Shown: positions 36,555-46,949 of the stretch, in pieces
Position numbering within the stretch: the stretch's first letter is position 1
Layout: every line of letters begins with the position of its first letter
Source of the DNA: Blattabacterium cuenoti
GTDB taxonomy: Bacteria > Bacteroidota > Bacteroidia > Flavobacteriales > Blattabacteriaceae
Assembly (NCBI RefSeq): GCF_014252115.1
Contig: NZ_CP059211.1
Coordinates: 62,001 to 126,000, forward strand
Direction of reading: 5' to 3'
Length of the DNA stretch: 64,000 nt
Notes under the pieces: model-generated
The model's database searches: none
The model's input: the letters and a program-made list of their open reading frames with translations, nothing else
What the model was told of the DNA's origin: nothing
Translations under genes and position numbers: made by a program

Positions 36555-38261
36555 ATGTATGGAAAAAAGTTATTATATGGTTCAGAAATAGTAATAAAAA
36601 CGTTATTATTCGAAAAAGTAGAATACATATTTGGATATCCAGGTGGGGCTATTATGCCCATATATGATTCTTTGTACGATTACTCTAATTCTATTTCACA
36701 TGTTCTCATGCGTCATGAACAAGGTTCTATTCACGCAGCACAAGGATACGCTAGAGCAACCGGAAAAATAGGTGTATGTTTTACAACTTCAGGTCCAGGT
36801 GCTACTAATTTAATTACCGGATTAGCAGATGCTTTGATAGATAGCACACCAATTGTCTGCATTACTGGACAAGTGTCCTCTCATTTATTAGGAACTGATG
36901 CTTTTCAAGAAACAAATATCATAGACATTTCTACTCCTGTTACAAAATGGAATATTCAAGTTTTAAAAGCTAAAGAGATTTGTGAATCAATTCAAAAAGG
37001 TTTTTTTATAGCTAAAAAAGGAAGACCGGGTCCTGTATTGATAGATATAACTAAAGATGCTCAGTTTCAAAAAACTGTATTTAACTATAATACAAATTGT
37101 GAATATATAAAAAATTTTCATCCATACCCCCCTTGTATAGAAAACCATAGAATAATAGAAGCTGCAAATTTAATAAATTCAGCTGAAAGACCTTTAATTG
37201 TTGTAGGACAAGGAGTTATTTTAGCTGAAGCTGAAGAGGAATTTCGAAATTTTGTTGAAAAAACTGGAATTCCAGTAGCTAGCACTTTATTAGGATTAGG
37301 CGCATTAAATTGTAATCATCGTTTATATGTAGGAATGTTAGGAATGCATGGAAATTATGCTCCCAATATTTTAACTAATCAATGTGATATTCTCATTGCG
37401 GTAGGTATGCGATTTGACGATCGTGTGACTGGAGATGTTAAAAAATATGCTAGACAGGCTAAAATAATTCATCTAGAAATAGATTCTTCCGAAATTAATA
37501 AAAATGTATTATGTCATATACCAATTTTGGGTGATTGTAAAATCACTTTGAAAAAATTAATTTTTCATATTAATGAATCTTTTCACAATAAAAAATGGAT
37601 AGATAAATTTTTTTTTCTTAATAAAAAAGAGAAAGCTACAGTAATAAAAGGAGATGTAAATCCAGAAAGAGAAACTATTAGTATGGGTGAAGTTATAAAA
37701 TGGATAAACCAATATAAACAAAGAAATGCAATTCTTGTAACTGACGTGGGACAACATCAGATGATTGCTTCAAGATATTTCAATTTTACTTCTAAAAGAA
37801 GCCAAATTACTTCTGGAGGACTAGGAACTATGGGTTTCGCTTTACCAGCTTCTATAGGGGCTAAATTAGGAGCTAAAAATAGGCAAGTTATTTGTGTTGT
37901 AGGAGATGGAGGAATTCAGATGACAATTCAAGAAATGGGAACGATCTTACAAAATAAAATTCCCGTTAAGATTATATTATTAAATAATAATTTTTTAGGA
38001 ATGGTCCGTCAATGGCAACAGCTTTTTTTTGATAAACGTTATTCCTGTACAAAATTAGTTAATCCAGATTTTATAAAATTAGCTAACGCTTATGATATAA
38101 AAGCAAAAAAAGTGAGTAGAAGAGAAGAATTAGAAAGTTCAGTAAAAAAAGCATTAAATCATGAAAAAGCTTTTTTATTAGAAGTTTTAATAGAAAAAGA
38201 AGAGAATGTTTTTCCTATGATTCCTACAGGAGCATCCGTAGATGAAATTCGTTTAACATAA
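36555..38261 (+). CDS. ilvB: Acetolactate synthase large subunit
   Basis: This thiamine diphosphate enzyme condenses pyruvate or 2-oxobutyrate in the first common branched-chain step. FGYPGGAIMPIYD and MRHEQGSIHAAQGYARATG (with the catalytic Glu) are at the N-terminus. The TPP/Mg site is GDGGIQMTIQEMGTILQN, and FLGMVRQWQ follows. I prefer the ATG at 36555, just after the ilvD stop, giving 568 residues; an in-frame ATG at 36531 would overlap ilvD by 22 bases. The regulatory subunit follows. Confidence 0.95.
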   Translation: MYGKKLLYGSEIVIKTLLFEKVEYIFGYPGGAIMPIYDSLYDYSNSISHVLMRHEQGSIHAAQGYARATGKIGVCFTTSGPGATNLITGLADALIDSTPIVCITGQVSSHLLGTDAFQETNIIDISTPVTKWNIQVLKAKEICESIQKGFFIAKKGRPGPVLIDITKDAQFQKTVFNYNTNCEYIKNFHPYPPCIENHRIIEAANLINSAERPLIVVGQGVILAEAEEEFRNFVEKTGIPVASTLLGLGALNCNHRLYVGMLGMHGNYAPNILTNQCDILIAVGMRFDDRVTGDVKKYARQAKIIHLEIDSSEINKNVLCHIPILGDCKITLKKLIFHINESFHNKKWIDKFFFLNKKEKATVIKGDVNPERETISMGEVIKWINQYKQRNAILVTDVGQHQMIASRYFNFTSKRSQITSGGLGTMGFALPASIGAKLGAKNRQVICVVGDGGIQMTIQEMGTILQNKIPVKIILLNNNFLGMVRQWQQLFFDKRYSCTKLVNPDFIKLANAYDIKAKKVSRREELESSVKKALNHEKAFLLEVLIEKEENVFPMIPTGASVDEIRLT

Positions 38262-38287
38262 AAAATTAATAAATAACAAAAAAGACT

Positions 38288-38605
38288 ATGAAGCATCAAT
38301 TCAGAATAATAATTTTAGGAGAAGGAAAAAAAGAAACAAGATTATTCAGTAGAATTCTTATTATATTAAATAGAAGAAATTTGAAAACTAATCATATTAA
38401 TGTATCTAGTCATGATGATAGTGAAACACTCAATGATGTACAACAATATATTATTGATTTAGAATGTAATAATGGACAGCTATTTAAAATCAAAAAATTA
38501 ATTGAAAAGTTGATAGGAATAATTCATGTTTACTATTATAAATTAGAAGAAAAAAATTCGTGGAAAAAGTGGAAAAAAATGGATTTGCCATTAGCTACAT
38601 TTTAA
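38288..38605 (+). CDS. ilvN: Acetolactate synthase small subunit, truncated
   Basis: The position between ilvB and ilvC and weak ACT-domain similarity (FRIIILGEGKKETRLFSRI, then LNRRNLKTNHINVSSHDD) identify the regulatory subunit. It has only 105 residues against about 160-180 in relatives, and lacks the whole C-terminal domain. The valine-binding turn, normally like ExxxGLLNRI, is degenerate (EGKKETRLFSRI). It may still activate the large subunit, but feedback inhibition by valine is probably weakened or lost; this last point is inference. Confidence 0.82.
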   Translation: MKHQFRIIILGEGKKETRLFSRILIILNRRNLKTNHINVSSHDDSETLNDVQQYIIDLECNNGQLFKIKKLIEKLIGIIHVYYYKLEEKNSWKKWKKMDLPLATF

Positions 38606-38629
38606 ATTACTTAAATTTTTAAAAAAATT

Positions 38630-39682
38630 ATGAAAATTAAATTTGGATCTACAGAAGAAAATATTATTACAAGAGATGAATTTCCATTATCTAAAGCTAA
38701 AGAAATTTTAAAAAAAGAAACTATCTCCGTATTAGGATATGGAGTCCAAGGACCCGGACAATCTCTAAACTTAAGAGATAATGGATTTAAAGTAATAGTA
38801 GGACAAAGAAAACATTCTTATTCTTGGAATAAAGCGTTAAAAGATGGATGGATAGAAGGTAAAAATCTTTTTTCTTTAGAAGAAGCTTCTAAAAAAGGAA
38901 CTATACTCATGTATTTGTTATCAGATGCAGGTCAGATACATTTTTGGCCTATCCTTAATAAATATTTAACTAAAGGAAAATCTTTATATTTTTCACATGG
39001 TTTTGGATTAACTTTTTGTAATAAAACAAAAATATATCCTCCTAAAAATATAGATATTTTTTTAGTAGCACCCAAAGGATCGGGTACCAGTTTAAGAAAG
39101 TTTTTTAAAAAAGGAAAAGGGATTAATTCTAGTTATTCTGTCTATCAAGATTATAGTGGAAATGGATTAGAAAAAGCTTTATCAATTGGAATTGGAATAG
39201 GGTCTGGGTATTTATTTGAAACAAATTTTCAAAATGAAGTATATTCTGATTTAGTAGGAGAGAGAGGGACTTTGATGGGTGCTATACAAGGAATTTTTGC
39301 TGCACAATATCAAGTATTGAGAGAAAAAGGTCATTCTCCTTCAGAATCTTTTAACGAAACTGTAGAAGAGTTAACTCAAAGTCTAATGCCATTAGTTTCG
39401 GAAAAAGGAATGGACTGGATGTATGCCAATTGTTCTACTACTGCACAAAGAGGAGCTTTAGACTGGTGGAAAAAATTTAGAGATGCTACTTTTCCTATAT
39501 TTCAAGAATTATATCATGAAGTTTCCTCTGGAAATGAAGCAGAAAGAGTTATAAAATCTAATAGTGAAATGAATTATAGAGAAAAATTAGAAAAAGAATT
39601 ACAAGATCTTAGAAAGAGTGAATTATGGAAAGTAGGATCTATAATTCGTAATCTTAGACCGGAAAAAAAAGATGAAATTTAA
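38630..39682 (+). CDS. ilvC: Ketol-acid reductoisomerase (Bacteroides-type)
   Basis: IlvC isomerises and reduces acetolactate. The Rossmann motif is LGYGVQGPGQSLNLRDNG. VAPKGSGTSLR, SDLVGERGTLMGAIQG, NETVEELTQSLMP and MYANCSTTAQRGALDWW are the catalytic knot. The 350 residues and RNLRPE ending match the Bacteroides-type enzyme. It lies between ilvN and ilvA. Confidence 0.95.
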   Translation: MKIKFGSTEENIITRDEFPLSKAKEILKKETISVLGYGVQGPGQSLNLRDNGFKVIVGQRKHSYSWNKALKDGWIEGKNLFSLEEASKKGTILMYLLSDAGQIHFWPILNKYLTKGKSLYFSHGFGLTFCNKTKIYPPKNIDIFLVAPKGSGTSLRKFFKKGKGINSSYSVYQDYSGNGLEKALSIGIGIGSGYLFETNFQNEVYSDLVGERGTLMGAIQGIFAAQYQVLREKGHSPSESFNETVEELTQSLMPLVSEKGMDWMYANCSTTAQRGALDWWKKFRDATFPIFQELYHEVSSGNEAERVIKSNSEMNYREKLEKELQDLRKSELWKVGSIIRNLRPEKKDEI

Positions 39683-39726
39683 AAAAAACAATATTAAAAA
39701 TATTTTCTCATTTTATTTTTAAAGTA

Positions 39727-40992
39727 TTGAAAAATAAGTTAAAAGGATATTTTCCTTCTTACAAGGAAATAATAAAAGCTAAAAATATATTAAAAGATAT
39801 TATTTATGAAACTCCATTGCAGAGAAATTCTTTTTTATCAGAAAAACATAAAGCTAATATTTTTTTAAAGAGAGAAGATTTACAAATTATCCGTTCATAT
39901 AAAATTAGAGGGGCTTATAATAAAATTAAAAGTTTATCTCATACAGAACTGAAAAAAGGTATTATCTGTGCAAGTGCAGGAAATCATGCACAGGGAGTGG
40001 CTTTTTCTTGTAACATATTAAAAATACCAGGAAAAATATATATGCCAAATACTACTCCTAAACAAAAAGTAGAAAGAGTAAAAATGTTTGGAAAAAAATA
40101 TGTTGAAATTACTCTTATTGGAGATACTTTTGATGAGGTTAGTTATGAAGCTATAAAAGATTGTAAAAAAAATTCAAAAATTTTTATTCATCCTTTTGAT
40201 GACATTAAAATTATTGAAGGACAAGCTACAGTTGGATTAGAAATTTTACAACAGTCTATTTCAGATATAGATTATGTTTTTGTTCCTATTGGTGGAGGAG
40301 GGTTAGCTTCTGGTGTAGGAAGCCATTTTCGAGAATTTAGTCCTGGAACTAAAATTATAGGTGTAGAACCTAAAGGAGCTCCATCTATGAGTATTTCTTT
40401 AAAAAAAGGAAAAATTGTTGAATTAAAAACAATAGATAGATTTATAGATGGTGCTTCAGTAAAGAAAGTGGGAAAATTGAATTTTAATATATGTAACCAA
40501 ACATTGTTTAACATGCAAACCGTTCCGGAAGGAAAAGTTTGTACAACGATTCTTGATTTATATAATTTAGAAGCTATTGTTGCAGAACCGGCTGGAGCTC
40601 TTTCAATAGCAGCTTTAGACTTTTACTCTGATGATATAAAAGGAAAAACAATTGTTTGTATTTTAAGTGGAGGAAACAATGATATTACCAGAATGGAGGA
40701 AATCAGAGAACGATCTTTATTATATGAAGAAAAAAAACATTATTTCATTGTTAAATTTCCACAAAGAACTGGCGCTTTAAAAGAATTCGTTAATAATATT
40801 TTAGGATATAAAAATGATATTGTTTATTTTGAATATTCTAAAAAAACTTCTAAAGAAGAAGGACCAGCAGTAATAGGGATAGAATTAGCAGATAAAAATG
40901 AATTTTCTATATTATTAGGAAGAATGAGGAAATACAAAGTTCATTTTCAATATTTAAATAAAAATCTAGATTTATTTCGTATTCTCATATAA
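39727..40992 (+). CDS. ilvA: Threonine dehydratase, biosynthetic
   Basis: IlvA makes 2-oxobutyrate from threonine, the entry step to isoleucine. The PLP lysine is Lys59 in RSYKIRGAYNK. CASAGNHAQGVAFSC and PIGGGGLASGVG bind the cofactor. A single C-terminal ACT-like domain (about 335-421) is retained, as in 420-residue Gram-positive types. Translation appears to start at TTG 39727, since the next Met is about 100 codons in. It closes the ilv block. Confidence 0.93.
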   Translation: MKNKLKGYFPSYKEIIKAKNILKDIIYETPLQRNSFLSEKHKANIFLKREDLQIIRSYKIRGAYNKIKSLSHTELKKGIICASAGNHAQGVAFSCNILKIPGKIYMPNTTPKQKVERVKMFGKKYVEITLIGDTFDEVSYEAIKDCKKNSKIFIHPFDDIKIIEGQATVGLEILQQSISDIDYVFVPIGGGGLASGVGSHFREFSPGTKIIGVEPKGAPSMSISLKKGKIVELKTIDRFIDGASVKKVGKLNFNICNQTLFNMQTVPEGKVCTTILDLYNLEAIVAEPAGALSIAALDFYSDDIKGKTIVCILSGGNNDITRMEEIRERSLLYEEKKHYFIVKFPQRTGALKEFVNNILGYKNDIVYFEYSKKTSKEEGPAVIGIELADKNEFSILLGRMRKYKVHFQYLNKNLDLFRILI

Positions 40993-41034
40993 ATAAATAT
41001 ATAAGATAAGAAAAAAACAAATTTAATGAATTTG

Positions 41035-41121
41035 TACCCACGACTGGATTTGAACCAGCACATCCTATTATCGGATACCACCCCCTCAAAGTGGCGTGTC
41101 TACCATTTTCACCACGTGGGC
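41035..41121 (-). tRNA. tRNA-Leu (anticodon GAG)
   Basis: The minus strand folds into a class II tRNA: acceptor GCCCACG with CGTGGGT, D-arm GTG/CAC, and an anticodon stem CCACT/GGTGG. The loop TTGAGGG gives anticodon GAG. A long variable arm and a T-arm GCTGG-TTCAAAT-CCAGT complete it. The 3' CCA is not encoded. It would read CUU and CUC codons. Confidence 0.95.
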
Positions 41122-41168
41122 TACTATCAAATTTATTAATATTTCATCAAAAAATAAAATAATATAAT

Positions 41169-41879
41169 ATGAATATAGCAATAATAGGGTATGGAAAAAT
41201 GGGAAAAGCTATAGAAAAAATAGCTAGAATTAGAAATCATAAAATTTCATTATGTTATGATGGGACTCCTTCTTTAGATTTATTAAATAAATCACATTCA
41301 GATGTAGTAATAGAATTTAGTCAACCTCATTCTGCATTTAACAATGTAAAAATTTGTATAGAAAATAATATCCCTATAGTATGTGGAACCACAGGATGGT
41401 TAAACCAAATTAAATTTATAAAAAAAATATGTTTAGAAAAAAATGGATCTTTTTTGTATTCCTCTAATTTTAGTATTGGAATGAATATTTTTTTCGAGAT
41501 TAATAAAAAATTATCCCAATTATTACAACTCTTTTCTAAAGATTATGAAGTAACAATAGAAGAAATTCATCATAAGGATAAAATAGATAAACCTAGTGGA
41601 ACAGCAATTTTCTTAGCAAAGGATATTGTGAATAATAAAATGAAAGAAACATGGATTTTAGATAATAGAAAATCAAAAAATCATATTTTAATTTCATCAA
41701 AAAGATTAAATAATATACCAGGAATTCATATTGTAAAATATAAATCTAAAATAGACAGTATTAAAATACAACATAAAGCTTATAGTAGGGAATGTTTTGC
41801 TTTAGGTGCTGTTATTGCAGCAGAGTGGATACAAAACAAAAAAGGTATTTTTTCTATGAAAGAAGTATTAGGATTATAA
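41169..41879 (+). CDS. dapB: 4-hydroxy-tetrahydrodipicolinate reductase
   Basis: DapB acts in lysine and diaminopimelate synthesis. The Rossmann start is [13 protein letters not shown], with IVCGTTGW and [14 protein letters not shown] after it. The catalytic segment is [16 protein letters not shown]. The 236 residues are short against E. coli but usual for flavobacteria. It is followed by lepB 13 bases later. Confidence 0.95.
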   Translation: MNIAIIGYGKMGKAIEKIARIRNHKISLCYDGTPSLDLLNKSHSDVVIEFSQPHSAFNNVKICIENNIPIVCGTTGWLNQIKFIKKICLEKNGSFLYSSNFSIGMNIFFEINKKLSQLLQLFSKDYEVTIEEIHHKDKIDKPSGTAIFLAKDIVNNKMKETWILDNRKSKNHILISSKRLNNIPGIHIVKYKSKIDSIKIQHKAYSRECFALGAVIAAEWIQNKKGIFSMKEVLGL

Positions 41880-41892
41880 TAAGATAGTATTT

Positions 41893-43374
41893 ATGCAATA
41901 TTTTATTTTTAGCGGTATTTTTTTATTTTTTGAACATATTATTCATGTTTTAGGAACATGGAATTTTTATAAAAAATTAGGTATAAAATCTTGTAAAATT
42001 CTTATTCCTATATATAACGTATTTATTCTTTTAAAAATTTATAAAAGATCTATATGGTGGATTTTTCTATTATTGATTCCATTGACTAGTATAATCTTAT
42101 TTTTTATTTTATGGATGGATTTGATTTTTACTTTTTTAAAAAAAACAAAAAAAAATGTTTTTTTATTTTTTTTATCTGCAGGTTTATATATTTATTACAT
42201 AAATTTTTTTAAAAAAATTAATTTTTTTAAAACTGAAAATATACAAAAAAAAGAAGATAATATAGGAATTTTTATATCTTTGATTTTCTCTTTTATAATT
42301 CACACTTACATAATCCAACCTTTTGTTATCCCTACTTCTTCTATGGAAAGAACTTTATTAGTAGGAGATTTTATATTAGTCAGCAAAATTCATTATGGAT
42401 TACGAATGCCTATGTCTCCTATATCCATTCCTTTTACACATAATAACATTATTGGAAATATAAAATCTTACATTTCTATTTTTCAATGGCCTTATTTCCG
42501 TTTTCCTTCTATACAATCTATGCAAAGAAATGATATAGTCGTTTTTAATTTTCCTAAAGATTATAATCATGAAATAATAGATCGAAAAGACCATTATGTT
42601 AAACGTTGTGTAGGGTTACCAGGAGATTTAATCTCTATTAAAAAAGGAATTTTATTTGTTAATCATAAAAAGGAAAGATTTTTTTTTGGAAAACAACAAG
42701 CTTATTTTATTAAAACAATAAATATTCCTTTGAATATAGAATATATTAGAAACAAAATGGATATTGAAGATATTGAATATTTTGGAGAAAAAAACAACGA
42801 ATATTTTTATCAAATTATGTTAAACGAAAAAAAAGTAATTCAAATAAAAAATTTATTTAAAAACATAATTTTTATCAAAAAATATATTCTTCCCATTCAT
42901 TTCAAAGAACATTATATATTTCCTAATCATTTTGATTGGAATAGAGATTTTTTTGGTCCATTGCATATACCAAGAAAAGGAGAACTTATTAAGTTAAGTT
43001 CAAAAAATATTCATATTTATAATGAAATTTTTACTTATGAAAAAGTCAGTAAATTTGATATAATTTCAAAAAATTATTATAAAGTCAAAAATAATTACTA
43101 TTTCATGATGGGAGATAATAGACATAATTCATATGATTCTCGTTATTGGGGTTTTTTACCAGAAGATTATATAGTAGGAAAACCTATATTTATATGGATG
43201 AGTATAGATTGGGATAGAAAAAATCCTTTAAATATATTTAATTGGAAATTTCGTTGGGATCGTATTATGAGAACAATAGATGGAAAACACTCTTATTTAT
43301 CTTTATTTTTTTTATTTTCATTTATATATTTGATTTATTTATCATTTAATAGCGAAAAAAAATCATCAATTTAA
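41893..43374 (+). CDS. lepB: Signal peptidase I
   Basis: LepB cleaves signal peptides of exported proteins. Several N-terminal membrane helices (about 1-135) precede the catalytic domain. The nucleophile is Ser150 in [14 protein letters not shown] and the general base is Lys237 in [12 protein letters not shown]. The last conserved box is [17 protein letters not shown]. The 493 residues, with a long insert between boxes, match the large flavobacterial form. A final hydrophobic segment closes the protein. Confidence 0.94.
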   Translation: MQYFIFSGIFLFFEHIIHVLGTWNFYKKLGIKSCKILIPIYNVFILLKIYKRSIWWIFLLLIPLTSIILFFILWMDLIFTFLKKTKKNVFLFFLSAGLYIYYINFFKKINFFKTENIQKKEDNIGIFISLIFSFIIHTYIIQPFVIPTSSMERTLLVGDFILVSKIHYGLRMPMSPISIPFTHNNIIGNIKSYISIFQWPYFRFPSIQSMQRNDIVVFNFPKDYNHEIIDRKDHYVKRCVGLPGDLISIKKGILFVNHKKERFFFGKQQAYFIKTINIPLNIEYIRNKMDIEDIEYFGEKNNEYFYQIMLNEKKVIQIKNLFKNIIFIKKYILPIHFKEHYIFPNHFDWNRDFFGPLHIPRKGELIKLSSKNIHIYNEIFTYEKVSKFDIISKNYYKVKNNYYFMMGDNRHNSYDSRYWGFLPEDYIVGKPIFIWMSIDWDRKNPLNIFNWKFRWDRIMRTIDGKHSYLSLFFLFSFIYLIYLSFNSEKKSSI

Positions 43375-43390
43375 AAAATTTTATTTTATT

Positions 43391-44077
43391 TCATTTTTTA
43401 TAAAAAAAACTTACTATAAAATAACCGGATAAAATACCTCCAATATGTGCAAAATGAGCAACACCAGGTGTTAAATTAAAAATAGACGAAACGATACTTC
43501 CAAAAATAAAAATTATCAGAGCTTTCCTAACTGCTATTGGAAAAGGAAAAGGTAGAATAAAAATTTTATGTTCCGGAAAAAATTTAGCGAAAGCTCCTAC
43601 TATTCCACTTACGGCTCCAGAAGCGCCCAGCATAGGAGAATACATTGAACTATAAAGATTAATTTTTTGTTCTTCATTGAAATATTTTAACATTTTTTTT
43701 GCTTGTGAAAAATCTAAAGTTTGAACAAAATAATATAAAACTCCAGTATTAAAAATAATTTGAAATAATGCGGCTAAAATACCTGATAAAAAATATATAA
43801 TTATAAATTTTTTGATTCCTAATAGAGTTTCTATTTGTCCTCCAAACATAAATAAAGCTAACATATTAAAAATTATATGCAAAAAAAGTCGTTTAGAATG
43901 TACAAACATATGAGTTAAGATTTGATATAATTCAAATCGTTCATCTAGAGGATGATATAAAGAAAGTATACTTTCTATTCTATATTGTGAAAAAACAAAA
44001 GTAGCTGTATATACTAGTATGTTAATACTAATTAAATGTTTTACAGCATCTGAATTGAAATTTATATAAAAATTCAC
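43391..44077 (-). CDS. Rhomboid-family intramembrane serine protease
   Basis: This 228-residue protein has six or so transmembrane helices. The catalytic Ser153 lies in LGASGAVSG and the catalytic His211 in VAHFAHIGGILSGY. HIIFNMLALFMFGG carries the conserved HxxxN (His67, Asn71). All residues for activity are therefore present. Translation appears to begin at a GTG that overlaps the mutL stop. The natural substrate is unknown. Confidence 0.91.
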   Translation of the reverse strand: MNFYINFNSDAVKHLISINILVYTATFVFSQYRIESILSLYHPLDERFELYQILTHMFVHSKRLFLHIIFNMLALFMFGGQIETLLGIKKFIIIYFLSGILAALFQIIFNTGVLYYFVQTLDFSQAKKMLKYFNEEQKINLYSSMYSPMLGASGAVSGIVGAFAKFFPEHKIFILPFPFPIAVRKALIIFIFGSIVSSIFNLTPGVAHFAHIGGILSGYFIVSFFYKK

Positions 44078-45813
44078 TTGTTAAAAAAATTTTTGCTTAA
44101 TACAAAAAATATGGTATCTTCTAAATATGTGTAATTTGGATTATGACAAGAACAGAATAAATCTTTAATTATGCATTCCATTTTTTCAGGATATAGTTTT
44201 GTTCCGTATTTTATAGATGCGGATTCAGATATGATCTGAAGGAGTTTTTTTTTATTATTTTCTTCTCCTTGAACAAAATTATACCTTACAATATTTTTAA
44301 TAATTTCAACCAACATATTTTGTTGTATATTTTCAGGTACAGAATATAGATAAATAGATTCTTCATAAAGATATAAATGAAATCCAAAATTAATCAAATC
44401 ATTTTTGATATTTTTCAAAGAAAAATACTCTTTTTTCGAAAGTTTTACTTTTATAGGAAAAATAAATTGTTGACTTATCAAACTTTTTTTTCTTAAAAAG
44501 AATTCAAATAATATGTTTTTATGAGCCCTGTGTTGATCAACAAATACTATATATTCATTATTCAAGATAAAAATTATATATTTTCTATTAAACTGAAAAG
44601 TTTTTATTTCTGTTTTATGCAAAACATAATGAGATAACTTATTCAATAATTCAAAATTTTTTTCTGATTTATAGGAATCAGATTCATTTATTTTATGAAA
44701 CCAGCTTTCTAATTGGAAAATTTTTTCTTTATCAGAAAGTCTATCATAAAAATTATTTAATAAATAATCTTTTTTCCTATAAGATAAAAAAATATCATAA
44801 TTTTTCAACTCTTTATTTTTTACTTTGTATTGATTAAATAAAATACCCTTAATCTCTTGTTGAATTATATCGCCAATCATTTCCTCTTCTTCTAACTTTA
44901 CTTCTTTTTTTGTTGGATGTATATTCCAATTTACCATATTAGAATCTATAAAAATAAAAATAAAATAAGAAGCTGATTTGAAATCTTTTAAAAAACCATC
45001 ATAAGCATGAATAATTTTTCTATGTAAAAAAAAATGTTTAACAAAACGTTGATTGATTAATAAAAATTGATTTCCTTTTTTAATAGAAATATCTGGAATG
45101 CTTACAAAACCTTCTACAAGAATTCTATTTTTTTTTATAAAAATAGGAACTAAATTTTTTATTTTTTTTTTGAAAAAAATTTCTTTAATTCTTTCTATTA
45201 AAGATGTTTTCTTAAAATAGAAAAGAATTTTATTATTATGATAAAATCGATATGTTATATTTCTATGTGCTAAAACAATTTTATAAAATTCATAAATAAT
45301 ATATTGAAATTCTATCCTAGAAGATTTTAAAAATCTTCTTCTAACAGGAAATTTATAAAAAATATTTTTTACGGAAACTCTTGTTCCTTTAATCATACTT
45401 ATAGGAAACTGCTTCTTTATTTTTCCTTCTTCTACAAAAAGATGAATTCCCAGTATGTCTTCTTTACTTTTAGTTTGTATTTCTAATTGAGAAATTAGTG
45501 CTATAGAAGCCAAAGCTTCCCCTCTAAATCCTTTTGTTTGAATTCTGAAAATATCATCAGTTTTTTTAATTTTAGAAGTGGCATGTCTTTCAATACTCAT
45601 TTTAGCATCATTCATATTCATTCCTATTCCATCATCTATTAATTGAACTAATGTTTTTCCTGAATTTTTGATAAAAATATCAATCATTTTTGCGTTCGCA
45701 TCTATGGCATTTTCTAAAAGTTCTTTTAAAACAGAAGAAGGACGTTCTATGACTTCTCCCGCAGCTATTTGATGAATTACTTTTTCAGGTAAAAATTGAA
45801 TAATATTTTTCAT
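44074..45813 (-). CDS. mutL: DNA mismatch repair protein MutL
   Basis: MutL couples MutS mismatch recognition to repair. The GHKL ATPase is intact: AAGEVIERPSSVLKELLENA, DDGIGM, and TKGFRGEALASI. WNIHPTKKEVK marks the transducer. The C-terminal dimerisation domain is present (FVDQHRAHKN), though lysine- and isoleucine-enriched. The 579 residues are slightly short. mutS is not in the window. Confidence 0.94.
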   Translation of the reverse strand: MKNIIQFLPEKVIHQIAAGEVIERPSSVLKELLENAIDANAKMIDIFIKNSGKTLVQLIDDGIGMNMNDAKMSIERHATSKIKKTDDIFRIQTKGFRGEALASIALISQLEIQTKSKEDILGIHLFVEEGKIKKQFPISMIKGTRVSVKNIFYKFPVRRRFLKSSRIEFQYIIYEFYKIVLAHRNITYRFYHNNKILFYFKKTSLIERIKEIFFKKKIKNLVPIFIKKNRILVEGFVSIPDISIKKGNQFLLINQRFVKHFFLHRKIIHAYDGFLKDFKSASYFIFIFIDSNMVNWNIHPTKKEVKLEEEEMIGDIIQQEIKGILFNQYKVKNKELKNYDIFLSYRKKDYLLNNFYDRLSDKEKIFQLESWFHKINESDSYKSEKNFELLNKLSHYVLHKTEIKTFQFNRKYIIFILNNEYIVFVDQHRAHKNILFEFFLRKKSLISQQFIFPIKVKLSKKEYFSLKNIKNDLINFGFHLYLYEESIYLYSVPENIQQNMLVEIIKNIVRYNFVQGEENNKKKLLQIISESASIKYGTKLYPEKMECIIKDLFCSCHNPNYTYLEDTIFFVLSKNFFNK

Positions 45814-46292
45814 TTTATAGATTTCCTAAATAAAGACATATATATAGCTGTTTTAGCGCATTCTATTCCTTTATTTCCATTCTTTCCACCTGATCTATCA
45901 AAAGATTGTTGTAGATTATTATCAGAAAGAACACAAAATATAACAGGAACATCATATATTATATTAATGTCTTTAATTCCATTCGAAATAGCTTGACATA
46001 AATATTTAAAATGAGGTGTTTCTCCTTTTATAAGAGATCCTATTGCAATAATAGAATCGAAATTATAACAATGAGCTATTCTTTTAGAAGAATAAATCAA
46101 TTCATAACTTCCAGGAACTTTCCAAGTTTTAATTTTTTCTTTTAGTATTCCTAATTGAATTAACGTTTTATATACTCCGTTATATAATCTATTCGTAATT
46201 TCTCCGTTCCATAACGAAACAATAATAGCAAATTTTAGATCTGCATTTTTTATTTCTTTTTCATCTAGTAAATAATCAGGATCTTTCTTCAT
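45810..46292 (-). CDS. ribH: 6,7-Dimethyl-8-ribityllumazine synthase
   Basis: RibH performs the penultimate step of riboflavin synthesis. FAIIVSLWNGEITNRLYNG starts the fold; KVPGSYELIYSSKRIA and IAIGSLIKGETPHFKYLC form the active site, with the family His in the last. The 160 residues are normal. It overlaps mutL by 4 bases and follows the TPR-like gene by 3. Confidence 0.94.
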   Translation of the reverse strand: MKKDPDYLLDEKEIKNADLKFAIIVSLWNGEITNRLYNGVYKTLIQLGILKEKIKTWKVPGSYELIYSSKRIAHCYNFDSIIAIGSLIKGETPHFKYLCQAISNGIKDINIIYDVPVIFCVLSDNNLQQSFDRSGGKNGNKGIECAKTAIYMSLFRKSIK

Positions 46293-46295
46293 AAT

Positions 46296-46949
46296 TTATG
46301 ATTTATTTTCAATAAACATAAGATATTTTTCAACATTTTTTTTATACAAAAAAAAAGGATATTTTTTTTCAATTTTTTTTAGAAAGTATTTAGAATCTTT
46401 ATATTTTTTCATATAAAAATTTAATAAAGCCGCTTTGTAATAATACAGAGGAGTTGTGATTTCATTATCTCTTATACTTGCTGCTATAATATAATTTTTT
46501 AAGGCTTCTTTTTCGTTTTTTATTTGAGTAAAAGCATCGCCTATAATTCCATATTTCATAGAAGATAAAATTTCATCTTTTGCGGAAAAATTTTTCATCA
46601 TTTTTATGGATTCGTTGTAATCACCCAGTTTATAATAGCAAATTCCTGCATAAAATTTAGAGATATTTCCTGATTTTGTAAAAGGAAATTTAGAAGCTAC
46701 TCCTGAAAATCCTAAATAATTTTTAATCTTTTTCCTATTTAAAGCTTTATCTATATCTCCTTTATAAAGACATTGTTGAGCATAATTCAATTCTTCCATG
46801 GCTTTTTTTTCTGATGGATATAAAAAAAATTTATTTAAAAAAAAATATACGCCAACACTTACTACTATTATAATCGTAAATATGATAGAAAAAAAAATCT
46901 TACTTTTTTTCATTCCATGTAAAATATAATTTTTTTTTGTTTTAATCAT
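46296..46949 (-). CDS. Membrane-anchored TPR-like protein
   Basis: One N-terminal transmembrane helix (about 17-38) is followed by helical repeats resembling TPR units (AMEELNYAQQCLYKGDIDKA, then SKFYAGICYYKLGDYNESIK and KYGIIGDAFTQIKNEKEAL). The YfgM-like layout suggests a periplasmic scaffold. Flavobacteria carry a similar gene next to ribH. The start could also be Met13. The 217 residues give no catalytic motif, and the function is unknown. Confidence 0.8.
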   Translation of the reverse strand: MIKTKKNYILHGMKKSKIFFSIIFTIIIVVSVGVYFFLNKFFLYPSEKKAMEELNYAQQCLYKGDIDKALNRKKIKNYLGFSGVASKFPFTKSGNISKFYAGICYYKLGDYNESIKMMKNFSAKDEILSSMKYGIIGDAFTQIKNEKEALKNYIIAASIRDNEITTPLYYYKAALLNFYMKKYKDSKYFLKKIEKKYPFFLYKKNVEKYLMFIENKS

